This document shows, one piece after another, positions 6,878 through 10,443 of a stretch of DNA of 10,443 nt. The notes beneath the pieces were generated by a model that was not told the origin of the DNA, did no database searches, and was given only the letters and a program-made list of their open reading frames with translations. A program made the translations under genes and the position numbers. Source of the stretch: an uncultured Mycoplasmatota bacterium (lineage in GTDB: Bacteria > Bacillota_I > Bacilli_A > RF39 > UBA660). Where the stretch lies: contig CAMMBO010000030.1 in assembly GCA_946494435.1 (NCBI GenBank), positions 1 to 10,443 of the forward strand. Reading direction: 5' to 3'. Every line of letters starts with the position of its first letter. Positions within the stretch are counted from its first letter, which is position 1.

Positions 6878-6977
6878 GAATTTTGTAAATTTGGGGTGCT
6901 TTAGGGGGCTAATTTTGTAAATTCATTCTGTGAATTTACAAAATTCGAGGAAAAATTTTCTTGAATTTACAAAATTC
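6878..6977. promoter_or_regulatory. Array of four 15-bp palindromes (putative operator cluster)
   Basis: The repeated unit is GAATTT-TGT-AAATTC, itself a palindrome with a 3-base centre. Copies are at 6878-6892 (last base T), 6910-6924 (first base T), 6932-6946 (perfect) and 6963-6977 (perfect). The first two have TGT in the centre on the plus strand and the last two ACA, so copies 2 and 3 also form a perfect 15-bp hairpin (6911-6925 with 6931-6945) and copies 1 and 4 can pair outside it. Centre-to-centre distances are 32, 22 and 31 bases, close to 3, 2 and 3 turns of B-DNA. The array lies between the divergent adhesin and kinase genes. It is most simply read as binding sites for a dimeric regulator. 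Confidence 0.7.
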
Positions 6978-7026
6978 ATATAAATTTTATTTTTTTTCAT
7001 TTATAATATTTTTAGGAGGTTAAGAT

Positions 7027-7689
7027 ATGGGGAAAGTAATTGTAATTGAAGGTGTTAGCGATGGAGTAGGAAAAACTACACAAGTTAAAGAGTTATATAA
7101 AAAATTAGTTGATTTAGGTAAAGAAGTTATCTATCATCATTTTCCTAGTTATGGGAGTGTAGGTGCAAGCTTAGTAGAAGCATATTTAAAAGGTGATTTA
7201 GGTAAACGAGAAGAAATAGGTTCTTATGCAATTAGTAGTTTTTATGCAGTAGATAGATTTTATACTTATCATAATGAATTAAAAGATGCTTTAAATAGTG
7301 GTAAGATAGTTTTGTTAGATAGATATACAACTTCTAATTTAATCTATCAAGGATCATTATTTGAGCGAGAAAAAAAAGATGAGTTCTTAGATTATATAAC
7401 AGACTATGAATATAATAGACTTGGTCTTAAGAAGCCTGACTTAGTTATCTTTTTAAAACTAGATAAGGATTTTGCTAGTACTCTTAGAAAAAATAGAGAT
7501 TATGATGGAATAGATGGTGATATAAATGAGAAAGATCAAGAGTTTTTAGATAAAGTTTATGATAATAGTTTATATGTTGCTGATAAGTATAATTTTAAAG
7601 TAGTAGAGTGTAGCAAAGATGGTAAGTTGCGTAGTGTTGAAGATATATGTGAAGAAGTTTTTGATATAGTAAAAGGAGTACTTGACTAA
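7027..7689 (+). CDS. tmk: Thymidylate kinase family protein
   Basis: This is a 220-residue nucleoside-monophosphate kinase of the dTMP kinase family, expected to convert dTMP to dTDP with ATP. N-terminal MGKVIVIEG leads to a P-loop ending in DGVGKTTQ (12-19), Lys16 being the ATP-binding lysine. The FPSYGS loop (39-44), AVDRF (74-78) and DRYTTSN (98-104) are the substrate-binding and DR[YFH] motifs. A LID-like segment with RKNRDYDG...DINEKDQEFLDKV covers about 154-177. The P-loop is odd: EGVSDGVGK has one residue more between EG and GK than the usual EG-x-D-G-x-GK. AGGAGGT (7014-7020) precedes the ATG by 6 bases. TATAAT at 7002-7007 could be its -10, but no good -35 is visible. It may be the only thymidylate kinase of the genome or a paralogue with another substrate. 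Confidence 0.85.
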   Translation: MGKVIVIEGVSDGVGKTTQVKELYKKLVDLGKEVIYHHFPSYGSVGASLVEAYLKGDLGKREEIGSYAISSFYAVDRFYTYHNELKDALNSGKIVLLDRYTTSNLIYQGSLFEREKKDEFLDYITDYEYNRLGLKKPDLVIFLKLDKDFASTLRKNRDYDGIDGDINEKDQEFLDKVYDNSLYVADKYNFKVVECSKDGKLRSVEDICEEVFDIVKGVLD

Positions 7690-7710
7690 ATTTTTATTAT
7701 TGTATATAAT
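7682..7710 (+). promoter_or_regulatory. Strong promoter overlapping the kinase stop codon
   Basis: TTGACT (7682-7687) and TATAAT (7705-7710) are separated by exactly 17 bases. The -35 hexamer includes the last codons of the kinase gene. Transcription should start near 7717, just upstream of GGGGTGAT (7726-7733), the ribosome binding site of the next open frame. A good promoter here argues that the frameshifted gene downstream is, or recently was, expressed. Confidence 0.75.
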
Positions 7711-7737
7711 AATAGACAAGTTTTTGGGGTGATAATT

Positions 7738-7869
7738 ATGATATTAAAAAAATCATTTATTTATTATGAACTTGAAGATGGTAGAGGAGGGTATATTACA
7801 CCACTTACTTATTCTTTTTTTAAATATAAAGTCTTTAAAAAAAATGAAAGAAAAAAAGTTTATTATTAA
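7738..7869 (+). CDS. 5' part of an unrecognised gene, interrupted by a frameshift
   Basis: ATG at 7738, placed 4 bases after GGGGTGAT and downstream of a strong promoter, opens 43 codons (MILKKSFIYYELEDGRGGYI...) that end in TAA at 7867. The start signals are as good as those of the intact genes here. The frame stops just after a run of seven A, and the -1 frame continues open for nearly 290 codons. This is therefore best read as the N-terminus of the protein encoded up to 8723 rather than a free-standing small gene. The peptide is basic and aromatic and has no signal sequence. No family is recognised. Confidence 0.55.
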   Translation: MILKKSFIYYELEDGRGGYITPLTYSFFKYKVFKKNERKKVYY

Positions 7870-7901
7870 AAGAAAACGTTTCTAAAATTCATTTTAATAA
7901 T
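7851..7901 (+). other. Frameshift site: seven-A run followed by a stem-loop
   Basis: In the upstream frame the codons are AGA AAA AAA GTT, forming the heptamer A-AAA-AAA (7851-7857). Five bases... four unpaired positions later, ATTATTAAAA (7862-7871) can pair fully with TTTTAATAAT (7892-7901), an all-AU stem with a 20-base loop. The shared open window of the two frames is only 7848-7869, so any frame change must occur at this run. A run of eight A at 7837-7844 is excluded because the -1 frame meets TGA at 7845. Inserting one A would join the frames in the DNA. The site could be a mutation, a phase-variable tract, transcript slippage or programmed -1 frameshifting. Confidence 0.5.
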
Positions 7902-7919
7902 TGGAATGTATTTAATGAA

Positions 7920-8723
7920 TTGTCACTTGATGCTAAAAATTCTGATTCTGAAATAATAATTAGTAATAGTTTTGATAATGGTTGTTTTTATGTATATAAT
8001 AGTAAGAAAACTAAGCTTATTTTTTATGGAGAAGATGGAAATGATGTGTTATGTGCTGAGTTTGAAAATGCAGATAGTGTTTTTTTTAGAGTTATAGGCC
8101 AATATATTTCAGATTTAAGATGTGCAGAGACAGAAAGCGTCTCTATATATGGAGAGTCTTGTATTGCTGATAATATAGATATTATAAGTAAAAATATAGA
8201 GTATAAATGCAATAACAATGATATAAACAATTTGTACTTGTGTGGTGATAATGTAAATATTAGTGATTCTAATGGTAAAGTTACATCTTTTTATACAACA
8301 AGTGAAAACTTTTCTTTGGTGGCATCTAGTTTTGAAAGTAAAAGTGGAGTTTTCAATATAAAAAATATACCTGTTATTAAAAATTCTTTTTTGTTATTTA
8401 GTGGACCTATTAAATATAATGATGGTAGTGTTGGTAAAAAAGGTGAAGATTTTCTTCTTGATGATGACACTTTTAGTAAAGATAAATGCATAGATTTAGG
8501 AAGAGCCTATTTAAGCTTTATTTTATCTAAAGTAAGAGATGAAATAGATGATAAAATAGATGATAAGTTTGATTTGTTTTATTCGTATATTTCTAAAGAT
8601 TTAGATGATCTTAAATCAGAATACGACCAAGCTTGTGATAATTTATCGCAAATTGCCACTAATTATGAAACTAAATTGCAAAGAGATAAAATAAAAAAAT
8701 ATGTTTTTAGAAAAAATAATTAG
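7920..8723 (+). CDS. 3' part of the unrecognised gene: beta-rich domain plus C-terminal coiled coil
   Basis: From TTG at 7920 this frame encodes 267 residues, but it is open from 7848 and the TTG has no ribosome binding site, so it is unlikely to be the natural start. Joined to the upstream part at the A-run, the product would be about 328 residues. No family is recognised. Residues 1-165 are rich in short alternating hydrophobic strands and turns with Asn/Asp/Ser (SVSIYGESCIADNIDII; NNLYLCGDNVNISDSNG), a pattern seen in beta-helix or beta-sandwich proteins. Residues about 192-260 are helical and charged, starting RAYLSFILSKVRDEIDDKIDD, and probably form a coiled coil. There is no signal peptide or membrane segment, so it is likely cytoplasmic. 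It ends in TAG within its own terminator. Confidence 0.65.
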   Translation: MSLDAKNSDSEIIISNSFDNGCFYVYNSKKTKLIFYGEDGNDVLCAEFENADSVFFRVIGQYISDLRCAETESVSIYGESCIADNIDIISKNIEYKCNNNDINNLYLCGDNVNISDSNGKVTSFYTTSENFSLVASSFESKSGVFNIKNIPVIKNSFLLFSGPIKYNDGSVGKKGEDFLLDDDTFSKDKCIDLGRAYLSFILSKVRDEIDDKIDDKFDLFYSYISKDLDDLKSEYDQACDNLSQIATNYETKLQRDKIKKYVFRKNN

Positions 8724-8743
8724 TCTTTTAAGACTAGTTTTTT
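8718..8743 (+). terminator. Rho-independent terminator after the split gene
   Basis: AATTAGTC (8718-8725) pairs with GACTAGTT (8732-8739) with one G-U pair and the loop TTTTAA, followed by a T run to 8743. The stop codon (8721-8723) lies in the left arm. Confidence 0.75.
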
Positions 8744-8757
8744 CTTTAGTTTTAGCA

Positions 8758-8763
8758 TATAAT
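8758..8763 (+). promoter_or_regulatory. Probable -10 box of the fhs promoter
   Basis: TATAAT at 8758-8763 lies between the preceding terminator and the ribosome binding site GGAGGTGA (8776-8783). The hexamer at the expected -35 distance (8735-8740, TAGTTT) is poor, so either another factor helps or the promoter is weak. No riboswitch-like structure is visible in the short leader. Confidence 0.45.
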
Positions 8764-8787
8764 AAGAGTAGTTTTGGAGGTGACTAA

Positions 8788-10383
8788 ATGACAGATATAG
8801 AGATTGCTAATAGTGTAGAGTTAAGTGATATTAAGATAATTGCTAGTAAGCTTAATCTTTCTAGTGATGATATTGATTGTTATGGTAAGAATAAAGCTAA
8901 GATAGTTAAGGATATGGGAGAAAAAAATGGCAAAGTTATTTTGGTAACGGCGATTAATCCTACTCCTTATGGAGAAGGTAAGACTACTGTTAGTATTGGT
9001 CTTGCAGATGCTTTTAATAAGCTTAATAAGTCTATTTGTCTTGCTTTAAGAGAACCTTCGCTCGGACCTGTTTTTGGTATTAAAGGAGGTGCGACTGGAG
9101 GAGGTTATAGTCAAGTTGTACCAATGGAAGATATTAATTTACATTTTACAGGGGACTTTCATGCGATAACTTCTGCTAATAACTTAATTAGTGCAGCCAT
9201 TTATAATCATATTGAACAAGGTAATAGCTTGGATATTAAAACAGTAAGTTTTAATCGTTGTTTAGATGTTAATGACAGGAGTCTAAGAAATGTAAAACTA
9301 TTATGTAAGAGTGGTGAATATTTAGATCACTTTAATATAACAGCAGCGAGTGAAGTTATGGCTTTATTTTGTCTTGCAACTGATATAGATGATTTGAAAA
9401 ATAGATTATCTAAGATAATAGTTGGGTTTAATAGTAAAGATGAACCTGTTTATGTTCATGATTTAAAATTAGAAGGAGCTTTGGCTGTTTTACTTAAAGA
9501 TGCTTTTAAGCCTAATTTAGTTCAGACTTTAGAAGGAACACCTGCTATTATTCATGGAGGACCTTTTGCAAATATTGCCCATGGTTGTAGTAGTATTACC
9601 TCTATTAAACAAGCTATTAGTTTATCTGATTATGTTATTACAGAAGCTGGTTTTGGTAGTGATTTAGGGGCTGAGAAATTCCTTGATATAGTATGTCCTA
9701 CCGCTGCTATTACTCCTTCTACTATTGTTTTAGTTGTGACTGTTAGAGCTTTAAAATATAATGGTGATGGAACACTAGAAGCTGGTATATGTAATATAGA
9801 TGCTCATCTTAATCATTTAAAGAATTATAATGTACCTATAGTTGTTTGTCTTAACAAATTTACTGATGATAGTTTAGAAGATATTAATTATATAAAAGAC
9901 TATGTCAAAAGTCGTGGTTATGTTTGTGAAGTAAGTGATGCTTATAGTAATGGAGGAGAAGGAGCCATAGACCTTGCTAAAGAAGTTATTAAGTCATGTG
10001 ATGTGGCAAACAACTTTAAACCTTTAGTTGATAAAAGTGATAGTATAAAGAATAAAATTAATAAAATTAATAAACTTGTTTATAACTCTAATTATGTAGA
10101 ATATAGTGAGGTAGCAGAAGAAAAGTTAAAGCTTATAGATAAATTAGGCTTATCTTATCTTCCAATTTGTGTTGCAAAAACACAATATTCGATAAGTGAT
10201 GACCCTAAATTATTAGGATATCCTAAAGATAATGTACTTCATGTAAGAGATTTAATTATAAATAGTGGTGCAGGTTTTATTACCGTACTTTCTGGTAAAA
10301 TTTATACAATGCCAGGACTACCTAAGAAACCTAATTATGAAAATATTGATTTAGTTGATGGAGAGATAAAGGGGTTATTTTAA
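8788..10383 (+). CDS. fhs: Formate-tetrahydrofolate ligase
   Basis: This enzyme makes 10-formyltetrahydrofolate from formate, tetrahydrofolate and ATP, feeding one-carbon units to purine and formyl-Met synthesis; in acetogens it is also part of the Wood-Ljungdahl methyl branch. The 531-residue protein is co-linear with the family over its whole length: DIEIA start, the ATP-binding loop INPTPYGEGKTT (56-67, Lys65), REPSLGPVFGIKGGATGGG (88-106), VPMEDINLHFTGDFHAI, HGGPFANIAHG, TEAGFGSDLGAEKF, AKTQYSISDDPKLLG and the terminal GLF. It is about 25 residues shorter than the usual 555-560, apparently through small loop deletions. GGAGGTGA is 4 bases before the ATG. Its stop overlaps the start of the next gene (TAATG), so it probably heads a folate operon. 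Confidence 0.97.
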   Translation: MTDIEIANSVELSDIKIIASKLNLSSDDIDCYGKNKAKIVKDMGEKNGKVILVTAINPTPYGEGKTTVSIGLADAFNKLNKSICLALREPSLGPVFGIKGGATGGGYSQVVPMEDINLHFTGDFHAITSANNLISAAIYNHIEQGNSLDIKTVSFNRCLDVNDRSLRNVKLLCKSGEYLDHFNITAASEVMALFCLATDIDDLKNRLSKIIVGFNSKDEPVYVHDLKLEGALAVLLKDAFKPNLVQTLEGTPAIIHGGPFANIAHGCSSITSIKQAISLSDYVITEAGFGSDLGAEKFLDIVCPTAAITPSTIVLVVTVRALKYNGDGTLEAGICNIDAHLNHLKNYNVPIVVCLNKFTDDSLEDINYIKDYVKSRGYVCEVSDAYSNGGEGAIDLAKEVIKSCDVANNFKPLVDKSDSIKNKINKINKLVYNSNYVEYSEVAEEKLKLIDKLGLSYLPICVAKTQYSISDDPKLLGYPKDNVLHVRDLIINSGAGFITVLSGKIYTMPGLPKKPNYENIDLVDGEIKGLF

Positions 10384-10443
10384 TGAAAAATATAAGTATA
10401 GAAGAAAAAATTAAAGTATTAGAACAATTATATGTTAAAGAAA
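10383..10443 (+). CDS. Start of a gene downstream of fhs, cut by the window end
   Basis: ATG at 10383 overlaps the last base of the fhs stop codon (TAATG), and AAAGGGG (10368-10374) provides a ribosome binding site inside fhs. Twenty codons are visible, beginning MKNISIEEKIKVLEQLY. They look like a helical N-terminus but are too few to name a family. The tight overlap implies translational coupling with fhs. A one-carbon/folate role is a guess from position only. Confidence 0.55.
   Translation, partial: MKNISIEEKIKVLEQLYVKE

Noticed and set aside
6911..6945. Perfect 15-bp hairpin as a transcription terminator
   Set aside because: No T run follows it on either strand; it is explained by two oppositely oriented copies of the palindrome.
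6878..6977. CRISPR-like repeat array or CodY boxes
   Set aside because: Repeats are only 15 bp, change orientation and have unequal short spacers. The match to the CodY consensus AATTTTCWGAAAATT fails at both the centre and the outer bases.
7738..7869. Use of TGA as tryptophan to explain the broken frame at 7845
   Set aside because: Reading through TGA at 7845 meets TAA at 7836 in the same frame, so recoding alone does not rescue it, and Trp is written TGG throughout the genes.
8724..8787. Riboswitch or attenuator upstream of fhs
   Set aside because: Only the preceding terminator, a -10 box and a ribosome binding site fit in this short gap.

Overview
The window is very AT-rich (about 70% A+T by eye) and carries Gram-positive signals throughout: GGAGG/GGGGTGAT ribosome binding sites, TTGACA/TATAAT promoters, a CIRCE heat-shock operator, a lipobox lipoprotein, and a sortase next to a cell-wall-anchored surface protein. 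Tryptophan is TGG and none of the complete genes ends in TGA, but nothing requires a recoded TGA. The best guess is a low-GC Bacillota member, perhaps one of the gut-associated Bacilli/Erysipelotrichia-like or RF39-like lineages; the exact taxon cannot be read from this sequence.

Layout. 1-1435: an S41 (CtpA/B type) membrane-anchored protease with its own promoter and terminator. 1436-1946: a gene-poor stretch whose minus strand holds the remains of one XRE-type helix-turn-helix regulator and possibly a second. 1947-2620: a predicted lipoprotein with two similar halves, then a terminator. 2628-4798: CIRCE operator, promoter and a ClpB disaggregase without its N-terminal domain. 4790-4820: a hairpin terminator shared with the convergent minus-strand genes. 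4803-6813 (minus): a two-gene surface cassette, a thioester-domain/SpaA-type adhesin with a VPNTS sorting motif overlapping by 23 bp an unusual sortase. 6814-7026: a divergent regulatory region with four 15-bp palindromes in helical register. 7027-7689: a thymidylate kinase family protein with one extra residue in its P-loop. 7738-8723: an unrecognised protein split by a frameshift at a run of seven A. 8788-10383: formate-tetrahydrofolate ligase, followed by the first 20 codons of an overlapping downstream gene.

The clearest functional unit is the adhesin plus sortase pair. The adhesin has a signal peptide, a Cys/Gln thioester domain, two SpaA/CnaB-like domains and a C-terminal sorting signal. 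The overlapping sortase is presumably its dedicated anchoring enzyme. Both depart from textbook forms: the motif has Ser in place of Gly, and the usual catalytic Arg position of the sortase reads Gln. The phased palindrome array upstream suggests that an unidentified dimeric regulator controls the cassette, possibly together with the divergent kinase gene. The other genes look like separately transcribed housekeeping or stress functions.
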